Shown here in pieces: positions 8,099 through 17,123 of a stretch of DNA of 34,999 nucleotides. Source of the stretch: Nostocales cyanobacterium Centralia_MAG_434. Its GTDB lineage: Bacteria; Cyanobacteriota; Cyanobacteriia; Cyanobacteriales; Nostocaceae. Numbering within the stretch: position 1 is the stretch's first letter; each line of letters starts with the position of its first letter. The notes under the pieces are model-generated. The model saw nothing but the letters and a program-made list of their open reading frames with translations, was not told where the DNA came from and did no database searches. The stretch is taken from NCBI GenBank assembly GCA_021324415.1, contig JAJPJF010000307.1, positions 1 to 34,999 on the forward strand, given 5' to 3'. Both the position numbers and the translations under genes were made by a program.

Positions 8099-8481
8099 GC
8101 AAAATAAAAACTACTTGTTAATACTGTTTTCTATCCTACTTATCTCGGCAAAACCAGGTCATTATATGATATAATTATCATTTTTTCAAGTAATACCTTA
8201 ATAGTAGCAAATTTCCTCAATCCAGCTTTTTTCGATAATAAGTACAAATTAAGTTAATTTCTGCTTAAACATTGAGATAAAAATTCGGCAAACTGTAACA
8301 AAAGCTCACTACTCCATTTCGTATCAATAAGAATACAAAATCATTATTATTGACAAAATGAATGAGCTTGCTTGGCACTCCAGATATTTCTATCTTAAGG
8401 CAGGCGTCGCCTAAGTTAAGAAATGTAAATACTATATTAAGCCTATGTGAAATATTAGCTGAGAATCTATATTAAAAAGGC
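8099..8481. other. Divergent spacer metG / plsC-like
   Basis: This AT-rich 383-bp spacer has no open frame of note. It contains an AT palindrome with T tract at 8166-8186 and a short GC inverted repeat, AGGCG-T-CGCCT, near 8403, of the dispersed kind common in these genomes. It must hold promoters for both flanking genes. Confidence 0.55.
8166..8186. promoter_or_regulatory. AT palindrome with embedded TATAAT
   Basis: ATGATA-TAAT-TATCAT is a perfect 6-bp inverted repeat containing a TATAAT and followed by T6. It could be a -10 region under an operator (it loosely recalls Fur-type TGATAAT words) or a weak terminator. It lies about 70 bp upstream of metG on the minus strand. Confidence 0.3.
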
Positions 8482-9207
8482 ATGAGTGTGAATAGCCCCC
8501 TGGAGATTTCTCGCTGCTTACTAGCGGCTCTATCAATGAAAATGTTTCTCTATTATGAGGATCGCATTCCCCAGGATGCTAGTGTGCTAGTAGTAAGCAA
8601 TCACCGTAGCTTTATGGATGCACCAATTCTCATGACAGCAATGTCACGTCCGATTCGCTTTGCTTGCCATCACTATATGGGACAAGTGCCAGTTATGCGA
8701 GAGATTGTGACAGGACAATTAGGATGCTTCCCTCTAGCAGCTACTGAACAACGCCAACAGAGCTTCTTTCAGCAGTCACAGATACTTCTACAATCCAAAC
8801 AAGTGGTAGGAGTATTTCCCGAAGGAACACAACCAATGGTAAAATACACCTTACACAACCAAGTGGGCAAATTTCAACGAGGATTTGCACATTTAGCTTT
8901 GCGAGCTGCTGTGCCGGATTTAGCAGTTTTGCCAATTGCAATTGCCTCCCTTGAAGAAGTTAACACATCTGCCGTGCCTTTAAAGCTACTAAGTTTATTT
9001 GATCCTACAGAAGCTTTATTTAATCAACCAGGTTGGCATCCTCTGGTCATATATCGTCGTGTCGCTGTGCTCGTTGGTCGTCCTTACTGGATTAAGTCGC
9101 AAGATCACAAAAAATATCAAGGAAAACAAGCGAGAACAGTTGTGGCAGAACTCACAAATCACTGTCATTCAGAAATTGCAACGTTGCTAAGTAAAGGTTG
9201 TTATTAG
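8482..9207 (+). CDS. 1-acyl-sn-glycerol-3-phosphate acyltransferase family protein (PlsC-like)
   Basis: Members transfer an acyl chain to a lysolipid or alcohol acceptor at the membrane. The 241-aa protein shows the catalytic HX4D motif as NHRSFMD (H41, D46) and the acceptor-binding motif as FPEGTQ (112-117), in the right order and spacing. There is a hydrophobic stretch near the N-terminus but no clear multi-span region. The gene is followed after 56 bp by an alpha/beta hydrolase on the same strand, so the pair is probably co-transcribed. Plant phytyl ester synthases join a hydrolase and an LPLAT-like domain in one chain, which hints that this pair may act on phytol or fatty-acid esters rather than on phosphatidic acid alone (inference). 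It could equally be an ordinary housekeeping PlsC paralogue. Confidence 0.85.
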   Translation: MSVNSPLEISRCLLAALSMKMFLYYEDRIPQDASVLVVSNHRSFMDAPILMTAMSRPIRFACHHYMGQVPVMREIVTGQLGCFPLAATEQRQQSFFQQSQILLQSKQVVGVFPEGTQPMVKYTLHNQVGKFQRGFAHLALRAAVPDLAVLPIAIASLEEVNTSAVPLKLLSLFDPTEALFNQPGWHPLVIYRRVAVLVGRPYWIKSQDHKKYQGKQARTVVAELTNHCHSEIATLLSKGCY

Positions 9208-9263
9208 AGATTTTGATTCTTTCTTGCTAAGAATAAAGTACCAATGCCCCATGCCCATGACCA

Positions 9264-10094
9264 ATGAATAATAGCCCACAAGTAAAACTTCAGCCTTGTT
9301 TCCTGACACCTAAAAGACTACAGCCAGAGTATCCACTGTTTGTTTTTTTGCCAGGTATGGATGGCACTGGTCAACTGTTACGCTCACAAACGGCTGGATT
9401 AGAAGCTGGCTTCGATGTTCGTTGTTTAGCGATCCCAAGAGATGATCTCACAAGTTGGGATGAACTCACTGATCATTTACTCAACTTGATCGATGCTGAA
9501 CTAGAAAAAAATAAAGAACGTCCGGTTTACCTATGTGGTGAGTCCTTTGGAGGTGGTTTAGCTCAAAAGGTGGCTGTTGCTGCACCACATCTATTTACCC
9601 GAATTATCCTCATCAACCCAGCTTCTAGCTTTCATCTTCACCCTTGGTTGGGTTGGGCATCACAACTCTCTCACATAGTACCATCAGGTTTGTACGAGTT
9701 TGGTGCACTGGGTTTGTTGCCATTTCTAGCTGCACTAGGCAGAATTTCTAAGAGCGATCGCCAAGAACTTTTGAAAACTATGCGTTCTGTACCATCAGAA
9801 ACTGTTCAATGGCGCTTATCTTTACTCCGAGAATTTCATATTGAGCCAAATGAATTACGTTGCCTCAAGCAACCTGTTCTAATTCTTGCTAGTGCTGAGG
9901 ATAAACTTTTGCCTTCTGTGAGTGAAGCAAAACGGTTAGTCGAAATTTTACCTCAGGCAAAAATGGTAGTGCTACCCCACAGTGGTCATGCTTGCTTGTT
10001 AGAAGCAGATATTAATCTTTACGACATTATGAAAGCTAACAATTTTATAGGTAGTGGGCTTGAAACAGCTAGAGTGCTAGAGATGAAGCGATAA
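9264..10094 (+). CDS. Alpha/beta hydrolase, phytyl-ester-synthase-like
   Basis: This 276-aa protein has an alpha/beta hydrolase fold with an oxyanion strand FVFLPGMDGTGQ (27-37), a nucleophile elbow YLCGESFGGGLA with S94, an acid candidate D213 (ASAEDKLLP) and a histidine candidate H242 (PHSGHACLLE). The triad order Ser-Asp-His is correct. The opening LPGMDGTGQLL and the elbow GESFGG recall the N-terminal hydrolase half of plant PES1/PES2 (from memory). It follows the PlsC-like gene closely. The start ATG at 9264 sits at the end of a CCCATGCCCATG-type spacer repeat and has no good Shine-Dalgarno. The reaction is unproven: esterase, thioesterase or acyl-transfer are all possible. Confidence 0.82.
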   Translation: MNNSPQVKLQPCFLTPKRLQPEYPLFVFLPGMDGTGQLLRSQTAGLEAGFDVRCLAIPRDDLTSWDELTDHLLNLIDAELEKNKERPVYLCGESFGGGLAQKVAVAAPHLFTRIILINPASSFHLHPWLGWASQLSHIVPSGLYEFGALGLLPFLAALGRISKSDRQELLKTMRSVPSETVQWRLSLLREFHIEPNELRCLKQPVLILASAEDKLLPSVSEAKRLVEILPQAKMVVLPHSGHACLLEADINLYDIMKANNFIGSGLETARVLEMKR

Positions 10095-10246
10095 TTAGGC
10101 GTATGCCATGAGAGCAATTCATCCAAGTCAAGTAGAGACAGCAGTTATAGAAAAATATTCAATAACTTGTGCTTGTGGAGAGAGGAGAAAGCACCTGCAC
10201 TTTCGGTACAACCTGAATAGAAAGATGTTCAAAACGGTGCTGAACC

Positions 10247-11410
10247 ATGGTAGACAAACCCCAACAAAAGCCAGATGATACACCTGTTTCGGTATCGCCA
10301 GTCATTGATGAGGAACTGGCAAAGGCTTCTGTTGAGGATAAAGTATCTTTTTGGGAATCTTGGAAGCAAAGAGGACAGGACGCAGCCAAAAAAGCAGTTG
10401 AGTTAGGACAAGCAGCTACAAGACAAACACAAAAGCTCATTGAGCAAGGGACTCAAAAAACAGGAGTTTTTGCCAATTATTTGAGCAACAATTGGTTGCT
10501 TCGCAAGCTATCTGGTGTATTAAATCTTGGTTGGCTAACTGGTGCTGCTGATAATGTGAACTTGGATAAGGCAGAAGCTGCAGTACAAAAGCTACAAAAA
10601 CAGTATCCTCAAGAATCGCCTAGCCAAATTTCTCACCGGATCATGCTTGAAAAAGCAGCTAAAGCAGGGGGAATCGGGTTCGCAACTAGTATTTTGCCAG
10701 GAGTAGCAACTGCGCTATTGGCTATTGATTTGGCAGCAACCACAAAATTGCAGTCGGAAATGATTTATCAGATTGCATCAGCCTATGGACTAGATCTGAA
10801 AGACCCTAGCCGTAAGGGCGAAGTCTTGGCAATTTTCGGTCTAGCGTTGGGTGGTGGTCGTCTGTTAAAAGCTGCTGGCTTAGGTTTGCTGCGAAACATA
10901 CCATTTGCAGGAGAGTTGATTGGTGCTAGCGCAAATGCAACAATGATCTACTCGCTAGGATATGCTGCTTGCCGATTTTACGAAGCGAAACTGAATTCAT
11001 CAAAACCACTGACCTCTGAAGAGACGTTAACGCAACTTAAGACACAGAGTGAAAATTATCTGGAAAAAGCGATCGCCCAACAAGTGATCATGGATCAGAT
11101 TTTAGTTCATATGATTCTCGCGAGCCATCCAGAAAAAACATGGGAAGAAATATTACCAGAATTGCAAGCGTTGAACCTCAGTCCAAATTCTCTAGAGGTG
11201 ATTGAGCAAAATATCAAATCACCCCAGCCATTGGATCAACTTCTCAATGAACTGAATCCTGATTTTGCTGTACCATTATTGGCTCAGTCCTACAGAATTG
11301 CTCAAATGGAAGGTGGGATTACACCAGTCGAGCAAAAGGTGATAACAGCAATCACCACAAAATTTAATCTTAATTTAAACTCCATTCAGTCGCTGGTCAA
11401 TAATCAATAG
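10247..11410 (+). CDS. EcsC family protein
   Basis: The 387-aa protein matches the EcsC family by its central glycine/alanine-rich helices (AAKAGGIGFATSILPGVATALLAIDLAATTKLQ, about residues 136-170, then IFGLALGGGRLLKAAG and IPFAGELIGA). The first 70 residues are charged and predicted helical. The C-terminal third looks helical and tellurite-resistance-TerB-like in character (IAQMEGGITPVEQKVI), which I note as an impression only. EcsC proteins are poorly understood and were first named next to an ABC exporter in Bacillus. No exporter lies nearby here. It is a single-gene unit ending in a clear terminator at 11475-11512. Confidence 0.8.
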   Translation: MVDKPQQKPDDTPVSVSPVIDEELAKASVEDKVSFWESWKQRGQDAAKKAVELGQAATRQTQKLIEQGTQKTGVFANYLSNNWLLRKLSGVLNLGWLTGAADNVNLDKAEAAVQKLQKQYPQESPSQISHRIMLEKAAKAGGIGFATSILPGVATALLAIDLAATTKLQSEMIYQIASAYGLDLKDPSRKGEVLAIFGLALGGGRLLKAAGLGLLRNIPFAGELIGASANATMIYSLGYAACRFYEAKLNSSKPLTSEETLTQLKTQSENYLEKAIAQQVIMDQILVHMILASHPEKTWEEILPELQALNLSPNSLEVIEQNIKSPQPLDQLLNELNPDFAVPLLAQSYRIAQMEGGITPVEQKVITAITTKFNLNLNSIQSLVNNQ

Positions 11411-11474
11411 TCATCAGTCCTGAGTTCTAGAAAATAGAAATCTATCCAAAGATATTTTTGTAAATCTTCTATCC

Positions 11475-11512
11475 AGCCCTAAGCTAGATCTTAATCAAAT
11501 TCAGGGCTTTTT
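11475..11512 (+). terminator. Intrinsic terminator of the EcsC-family gene
   Basis: AGCCCT (11475-11480) pairs with AGGGCT (11503-11508) with two more A-T pairs across a bulge, then a T tract begins. It lies 65 nt past the stop codon and insulates the following kinase cluster. Confidence 0.65.
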
Positions 11513-11593
11513 CAAGGTGGTAGCTCAACAAAGGTAATGATATCTTCTACAACATCACGAGAAAAACAGAACTCTGAGGTTGGGGAGATAATT

Positions 11594-14395
11594 ATGCCTA
11601 ACGTCGGATTGAGCAGAAGTATTTCACAAGCTGCCAGTATCATTGCGATCTTGGTTGGGGTTCTAGTACTTGTTGGGGGTTGGGGGTTTAATATCGCCCA
11701 TATCAAGAGTTTCATTCCAGGACTTGCCGCCATGAAGGCTAACACAGCAATTGGCTTTTTGCTGTCGGGGGTTTCATTATGGCAAATTAGCAGTGGGACA
11801 AGGAGCATAAGACAGACTCAAGGAAGATCACCTATTTTTTCATCTCCCTCAGTCTCTCTGAGCATTTCTAGGGGATGTGCGATCGCAGTAGCTATGATTG
11901 GACTGCTCACCCTGAGTGAATATCTGTTCAACTGCAACCTGGGTATTGATGAACTGCTGTTTCCAGACCTACAGCCAGAACCCAAAACCTTCTTTCCTGG
12001 CCGCATGGGAGCAAACACAGCCCTAAACTTTTTGTTAGTTGGTGGGGCGCTGTTGTTCCTCGGGCAGAACTTGAGACCAGGTTATTTGCTGGCTCAACTG
12101 TTGAGCTTAGTTGTGGCTTTAATTTCTTTACAAGCATTAGTTGACTGGGCTTATAGATTCAAAGCTGTGGCTCACTTCCGTGATTACACTAGCTTTATGG
12201 CGTTACATACGTCACTCACTTTTGAGTTACTGTGTTTAGGAGTTTTGTTTATTTACCCTAACCGTGGGTTCATGCAAACAATTACCAGTGACTTAGATGG
12301 TGGTGCTATAGCCCGTCGGCTGATTCCCAGTGTCATTGCCCTACCATTCATCATGATCTGGTTAATTGTTCAGGGTGAAAAATCAAATGACTACGATTCT
12401 GCCTTGAATTTATCCCTAGTGGTGGTGCTGCTGGAGTCCTTTTTTTTGGCGTTCATTTGGTGGAATGCCAAGTTTTTGAACAAGGTAGATGCAAATCGCA
12501 AACAGGTAGAGCAAGTTCTACAACAACAGGCTAGTTTGCTGGAGTGTGCATATGAAGCAATTTTTGTCCGTGATGCTAATAGTGTTATTAGTTACTGGAA
12601 CAAAAGCGCCGAGGAAATGTATGGCTACTCGAAAGCAGAAGCCATAGGACAAGTAAGTCACACACTTTTACAAACTCAAATCATTGAAGGCTGTGAAAAT
12701 ATTGATACTGCTCTTCGACAAAATGGCCGTTGGCAAGGCGAACTGCTTCATACATGTAAAGATGGGAAAAAAATCATTGTTGAAAGCCGCCAGGTAGTGA
12801 TCAATTCACCAGAAAATCAAGGTGGATTTCTAGAGATCAACCGTGATATCACTGAACGTAAACGCTCAGAAGAAGCCTTACGTCAGAGCGAATCACGGCT
12901 ACGAGTGTTTGTAGAATCAGACATCATTGGCTTTTTGATTTCCGATGTTTATGGAGGACTGCTTGAGGTCAATGATACTTTTCTGCGGATTATTGGTTAC
13001 TCTCGCAAAGATCTCCTGCTAGGTCGATTGCGCTGGACTGATATAACGCCACCGGAGTTTCTGGCTTTGGATTATCAAGCGATCTCTGAAGCGAAAGAAA
13101 AGGGAGTTTGCACTCCTTACCAAAAAGAATACATCCGTAAAGATGGTACCCGTGTTCCTGTCTTGATTGGGTATGCCTTGACTGGTGAGCGAAACGAAGA
13201 AGCGATCGCATTTGTGCTAGATATGAACGATCTTAAACAGGCTCAAGCAGCGCTTGTTGAAAGCGAAAAGCGATTTCGCTATGTGACAGATACCGCCCCA
13301 ATGATGGTTTGGATGTCGGATACGAATATGCTTTGTACCTATTTCAATAAACCCTGGCTAGATTGGACTGGACGCACAATAGAGCAGGAACTTGGCAATG
13401 GTTGGGCAGAAGGTGTACATCCCGAAGACTTGCAGCGCTGTCAGGAAACTTATGTGAATGCATTTGATAACAGACAACCATTCCAAATGGAGTACCGCCT
13501 CAAACGGTTTGATGGAGAATATCGTTGGATTTTGGACATTGGTGTGCCCCGATTCACCCAAACTGGAGAATTTCTTGGTTATATTGGCTCTTGTCTGGAC
13601 ATTCATGATCGAAAACTTGCCGAAGCCCAAATTCAACAGATAAATTCCACTCTAGAAGAACGGGTAAAACAACGTACCGCTCAACTAGAAGCCGCCAACA
13701 AAGAGCTGGAATCTTTTTCTTACTCTGTTTCTCATGATCTGCGGGCTCCTTTACGTCACATTACTGGGTTTGTTGACTTGCTACAAAAGCGCCTTAACTC
13801 AGAATTACTGGATGAAACTAGTCAGCGTTATCTCAACATCATCACTGAGACTACAAAGCAGGCAGGTAAGTTAATTGATGACTTGTTAGCCTTCTCACGT
13901 ATGGGACGTACAGAGATGAGCTATACCATCATTGACATGAATCAACTTGTGCAGGAGGTGCAACGCGACCTAGATTCACAAATTCGGAAAAGTCAGGTTA
14001 GCTGGAAAATTGAGCCCTTGCCAGTTGTGCAGGGTGATCCCTCAATGTTACGGCTAGCCTTGCGCAACTTACTAGAAAATGCACTTAAATACACTAAAAC
14101 CAGACCATTAGCAGAAATTACTGTAGGTAGCAATACTGGTAATGAGCAAGAAGCCATCTTCTTTGTGCAAGATAATGGTATTGGTTTTGACATGCGATAC
14201 GTTCATAAACTATTCGGTGTCTTTCAACGCCTACATAGCGATCCTCAGTTTGAGGGCACAGGTGTTGGACTAGCAAACGTCCAGCGCATCATTCATCGAC
14301 ATGGCGGACGTGTCTGGGCAGAGGGTGAGATAGAAAAAGGAGCGACATTTTATTTTTCGCTACCAAGGGGGTTGGAAGTAAGGAGTGGACATTAG
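11594..14395 (+). CDS. Membrane PAS-domain sensor histidine kinase
   Basis: The N-terminal third has about eight hydrophobic helices, then three PAS domains (about 335-445, 455-570, 580-700), a short coiled coil (705-725), a HisKA domain with H733 in [15 protein letters not shown], and an HATPase domain with N box [11 protein letters not shown]879 in DNGIGFD and GTGVGLAN. Residue numbers here count from a longer frame starting at 11537; subtract 19 for the start used. I chose the ATG at 11594 because GGGGAG lies 6 nt upstream, giving 933 aa. The [11 protein letters not shown] box is the type that pairs with Rcp1-like single-domain regulators, and such a gene follows 10 bp downstream. Two membrane blocks share a PG...M..NTA...FLL.G pattern, suggesting an internal duplication. 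The signal sensed is unknown. Confidence 0.9.
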   Translation: MPNVGLSRSISQAASIIAILVGVLVLVGGWGFNIAHIKSFIPGLAAMKANTAIGFLLSGVSLWQISSGTRSIRQTQGRSPIFSSPSVSLSISRGCAIAVAMIGLLTLSEYLFNCNLGIDELLFPDLQPEPKTFFPGRMGANTALNFLLVGGALLFLGQNLRPGYLLAQLLSLVVALISLQALVDWAYRFKAVAHFRDYTSFMALHTSLTFELLCLGVLFIYPNRGFMQTITSDLDGGAIARRLIPSVIALPFIMIWLIVQGEKSNDYDSALNLSLVVVLLESFFLAFIWWNAKFLNKVDANRKQVEQVLQQQASLLECAYEAIFVRDANSVISYWNKSAEEMYGYSKAEAIGQVSHTLLQTQIIEGCENIDTALRQNGRWQGELLHTCKDGKKIIVESRQVVINSPENQGGFLEINRDITERKRSEEALRQSESRLRVFVESDIIGFLISDVYGGLLEVNDTFLRIIGYSRKDLLLGRLRWTDITPPEFLALDYQAISEAKEKGVCTPYQKEYIRKDGTRVPVLIGYALTGERNEEAIAFVLDMNDLKQAQAALVESEKRFRYVTDTAPMMVWMSDTNMLCTYFNKPWLDWTGRTIEQELGNGWAEGVHPEDLQRCQETYVNAFDNRQPFQMEYRLKRFDGEYRWILDIGVPRFTQTGEFLGYIGSCLDIHDRKLAEAQIQQINSTLEERVKQRTAQLEAANKELESFSYSVSHDLRAPLRHITGFVDLLQKRLNSELLDETSQRYLNIITETTKQAGKLIDDLLAFSRMGRTEMSYTIIDMNQLVQEVQRDLDSQIRKSQVSWKIEPLPVVQGDPSMLRLALRNLLENALKYTKTRPLAEITVGSNTGNEQEAIFFVQDNGIGFDMRYVHKLFGVFQRLHSDPQFEGTGVGLANVQRIIHRHGGRVWAEGEIEKGATFYFSLPRGLEVRSGH

Positions 14396-14405
14396 AGAAA
14401 AAACA

Positions 14406-14882
14406 ATGGAACTGAAGCGTATTCTCCTGGTTGAAGACAGCATTAATGACGTGGAGTTAATCCTGGCTTCTCTAGCAGAAAATCATTTAGGTAATGAAGT
14501 TATTGTCGTTCGTGATGGCGAAGAAGCATTAGATTACCTCTATCGTCGCGGCGTTTATCGACTGCGCCGAGAAGGTAATCCTGTTGTTGTGTTGCTGGAT
14601 TTGAAATTACCAAAAGTTGATGGTATAGAAGTTCTGACACAACTTAAGGCTGATCATAATTTAAGATTTGTGCCTGTGGTAGTACTCACATCTTCCCGTG
14701 AAGAAAAGGATCTGAGCCGTTGTTATGAACTTGGCACAAATGCTTATGTGGTAAAGCCAATCGATTTTCATGAATTTGTCGATGTTATTAGAGGGTTAGG
14801 ATTATTCTGGGCAATTATCAACGAACCCCCGCCCGGTTCCATACCGCCCACACGCAGTAATCAAGGAATTGCAGGAATATAA
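14406..14882 (+). CDS. Rcp1-like single-domain response regulator
   Basis: This is a 158-aa receiver-only protein. It carries the acidic pocket (LLVEDS), the phospho-acceptor D65 in VVLLDLKLPKVDG, the switch threonine in VVVLTSS and K117 in YVVKPIDF. DGEEALDYLYRRGVY and the LGLFWAIINEPPP tail are typical of the Rcp1 group that serves phytochrome-type and related kinases. The start is the ATG at 14406; a GTG at 14385 in frame would overlap the kinase and is less likely. It sits 10 bp after the kinase and 3 bp before the hybrid kinase, so all three are almost certainly one transcript. It likely takes phosphate from the upstream kinase; with no DNA-binding domain it must act by protein contact. 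Confidence 0.94.
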   Translation: MELKRILLVEDSINDVELILASLAENHLGNEVIVVRDGEEALDYLYRRGVYRLRREGNPVVVLLDLKLPKVDGIEVLTQLKADHNLRFVPVVVLTSSREEKDLSRCYELGTNAYVVKPIDFHEFVDVIRGLGLFWAIINEPPPGSIPPTRSNQGIAGI

Positions 14883-14885
14883 ATA

Positions 14886-17000
14886 ATGTCAGGTCTCAGA
14901 TTTCTCTTGCTAGAAGATAGTTTGCTAGACGCAGAGCTCATCCACGCTCAATTAACTGCAGGTGGTATTATTTGTAGCTTAGAACAAGTGAAAACACGCG
15001 TTGAGTTTCACAAGGCACTTGAGCAAGATAGCTTTGACCTGATTCTTTCAGATTACTCTCTACCTGGCTTTGATGGTATTTCTGCTTTAGAGATTGCACA
15101 GTGCTTGTGTCCAGAAATCCCTTTCATTTTCGTCACAGCAACGATGGATCAAGAAGTAGCAATTGAGACTTTAAAAAATGGTGCTACTGACTATGTCTTA
15201 AAGCAACGGTTGGAGCGATTGGTACCATCCACACAGAGGGCGTTGCGAGAAGCCCAAGAAAGGCGGGCTCGCAAACAGGCAGAGGCAGAACTACACCGTC
15301 GCGAGCAGGAGTTTCGCGCTTTAGTAGAAAACTCACCTGACATCATTGCTAGAATTGACACAGATTTACGGTGTATCTACGTAAACCCAGCAATTGAGCA
15401 AGCAACGGGAACACCCCCTTCTAAGCTAATGGGGAGAACAATGGCTGAGTTGGGTGTTCCATTAGAAATTTATACTCTATGGGAAGAAAGATTACGTAGA
15501 GTATTTGTTACGGGAGTGACATCCTTTTTTGAGTTCGATTTTCAATTGCATGACACAATTCGTTATTATCAATCACAAATCGTACCAGAATTCGCTCTAG
15601 ATGATTCTGTAGAAACACTGCTGAGTATCACTCGTGATATCACAGTTTCCAAGCACACAGAACAGGCATTGCGGGCAAGCGAAGCTCAATTGCGTCAACA
15701 GAAAGAAGAATTAGAAAAGGTCAACCAGGTTAAAGATGAGTTTCTTGCGGTTCTTTCCCATGAATTGCGATCACCCCTCAACGCCATTCTCGGATGGTCA
15801 AAAATATTACGGACTCGTAAATTAGACACAACAACTTTTGAGCGAGCCTTAGAAACGATAGAGCGCAACGCAAGACTACAGACCCAACTCATTGAAGATT
15901 TGCTAGATGTTTCTCGGATTATTCGTGGCAAATTGACCCTGCGTTCCCAACCCACCAACCTCATTTCAGCTATTGAAGCTGCTATCGATACAATGCGTCT
16001 AGCGGCTCAAGCAAAATCTATTAATTTGCAATTTACAATTTTAGATGCAGAAATGGAGAGCATCCAAGGCACAACACCAAATCCATTTCTCGTTTCTAAA
16101 TTAGAAAAAACTGGTGTCATTGCCAGTGAGACAACAAAATCTGCAAGCCAAAATTCAAAATTTTGTGTTCTAGGTGATGCCAATCGCTTACAGCAGATCA
16201 TTTGGAATTTAGTCAGCAATGCCATCAAGTTCACACCTGAAGGCGGAAAGGTAGAGTTGCAATTATCTATAGAAATGGGTCATGGAGCAAACAGCAAAGC
16301 AATTCCTCATGCCCAAATTACTGTAAAAGACACAGGCATTGGGATCAATCCAACATTTCTCCCTTATGTGTTTGACTCATTTCGTCAAGCAGACGGTTCT
16401 ACAACTCGTAAACAAGGTGGCTTGGGTCTGGGATTAGCAATTGTACGTCACTTAGTAGAATTACACGGAGGAACAGTCAGTGCGAGTAGCCAAGGAGAAG
16501 GGCATGGAGCAACATTTACAGTCCAGCTACCACTCCTAGAGCAAAATGGAAAAGTAGGCAGGATGACACAAGAATTTCCCTACTCCCCAATACCCACTTC
16601 TCATGTCCCTACTCCTCACATCCCACTTCAAGGTCTACGTGTCTTAATTGTTGATGATGACGATGACTCACGAGATTTTTTAGTGGTTGTGCTTGAGCAA
16701 AGTGGAGCGATCGCCACTGCTGTCTCTTCTGCCTCAAGAGCATTGGAGATTCTGGTTTCATTCAAACCACACGTGCTACTCAGTGACATTGGTATGCCTG
16801 AACTGGATGGATATAATCTCATTCGGCAAATTAGAAAACTCCCACCTACACTAGGAGGGCAAATTCCCGCGATCGCTCTCACTGCCTATGCAGGAGAAAA
16901 AGACCGCCAACAAGCTCTCGACGCCGGATTTCAAAAACATCTTTCTAAACCTGTCTTACCTGATAGGCTTGTTAGTGTGATTGTAGAGTTAATGAATTGA
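14886..17000 (+). CDS. Hybrid sensor kinase REC-PAS-HisKA-HATPase-REC
   Basis: The 704-aa soluble protein begins with a receiver domain (acceptor D56 in LILSDYSLPGFDG, K106), followed by a PAS domain (about 135-260), a HisKA with H292 (LAVLSHELRSPLNAI), an HATPase (NLVSNAIKFT, D482 in KDTGIGINP, GGLGLGLAIV) and a C-terminal receiver (acceptor D634 in LLSDIGMPELDGY, K688). All catalytic residues look intact. Having receivers at both ends suits an intermediate in a phosphorelay. Two unusual linkers stand out: about 40 extra residues before the N box (388-430) and a Pro/Thr/His-rich stretch (565-582) before the last receiver, both over repeat-like DNA. AGGAA precedes the start ATG. It has no output domain, so the final target is elsewhere. 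Confidence 0.93.
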   Translation: MSGLRFLLLEDSLLDAELIHAQLTAGGIICSLEQVKTRVEFHKALEQDSFDLILSDYSLPGFDGISALEIAQCLCPEIPFIFVTATMDQEVAIETLKNGATDYVLKQRLERLVPSTQRALREAQERRARKQAEAELHRREQEFRALVENSPDIIARIDTDLRCIYVNPAIEQATGTPPSKLMGRTMAELGVPLEIYTLWEERLRRVFVTGVTSFFEFDFQLHDTIRYYQSQIVPEFALDDSVETLLSITRDITVSKHTEQALRASEAQLRQQKEELEKVNQVKDEFLAVLSHELRSPLNAILGWSKILRTRKLDTTTFERALETIERNARLQTQLIEDLLDVSRIIRGKLTLRSQPTNLISAIEAAIDTMRLAAQAKSINLQFTILDAEMESIQGTTPNPFLVSKLEKTGVIASETTKSASQNSKFCVLGDANRLQQIIWNLVSNAIKFTPEGGKVELQLSIEMGHGANSKAIPHAQITVKDTGIGINPTFLPYVFDSFRQADGSTTRKQGGLGLGLAIVRHLVELHGGTVSASSQGEGHGATFTVQLPLLEQNGKVGRMTQEFPYSPIPTSHVPTPHIPLQGLRVLIVDDDDDSRDFLVVVLEQSGAIATAVSSASRALEILVSFKPHVLLSDIGMPELDGYNLIRQIRKLPPTLGGQIPAIALTAYAGEKDRQQALDAGFQKHLSKPVLPDRLVSVIVELMN

Positions 17001-17073
17001 TGTAAAGGCAAAAAGGTCTTTGCTCTCAAGGTTGTTAAGAAGTACCGTTAACTATTCACCGATAAGCATAAAT

Positions 17074-17101
17074 TTGATATTTTACGCAATACTGGTATAA
17101 G
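17074..17101 (+). promoter_or_regulatory. Sigma70-type promoter for pepA
   Basis: TTGATA (17074-17079) and TATAAG (17096-17101) are separated by 16 bp, and the pepA start lies 22 nt beyond the -10. This is the best promoter match ahead of pepA, by eye. Confidence 0.45.
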
Positions 17102-17123
17102 AACTGTTACATAGAAGCTAAAA

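Noticed and set aside
10108-10278. Small open frame MRAIHPSQVETAVIEKYS... ahead of the EcsC-family gene
   Set aside because: It runs into the EcsC coding region by about 30 bp, shows no family resemblance and has only a weak AGGCG ahead of it.
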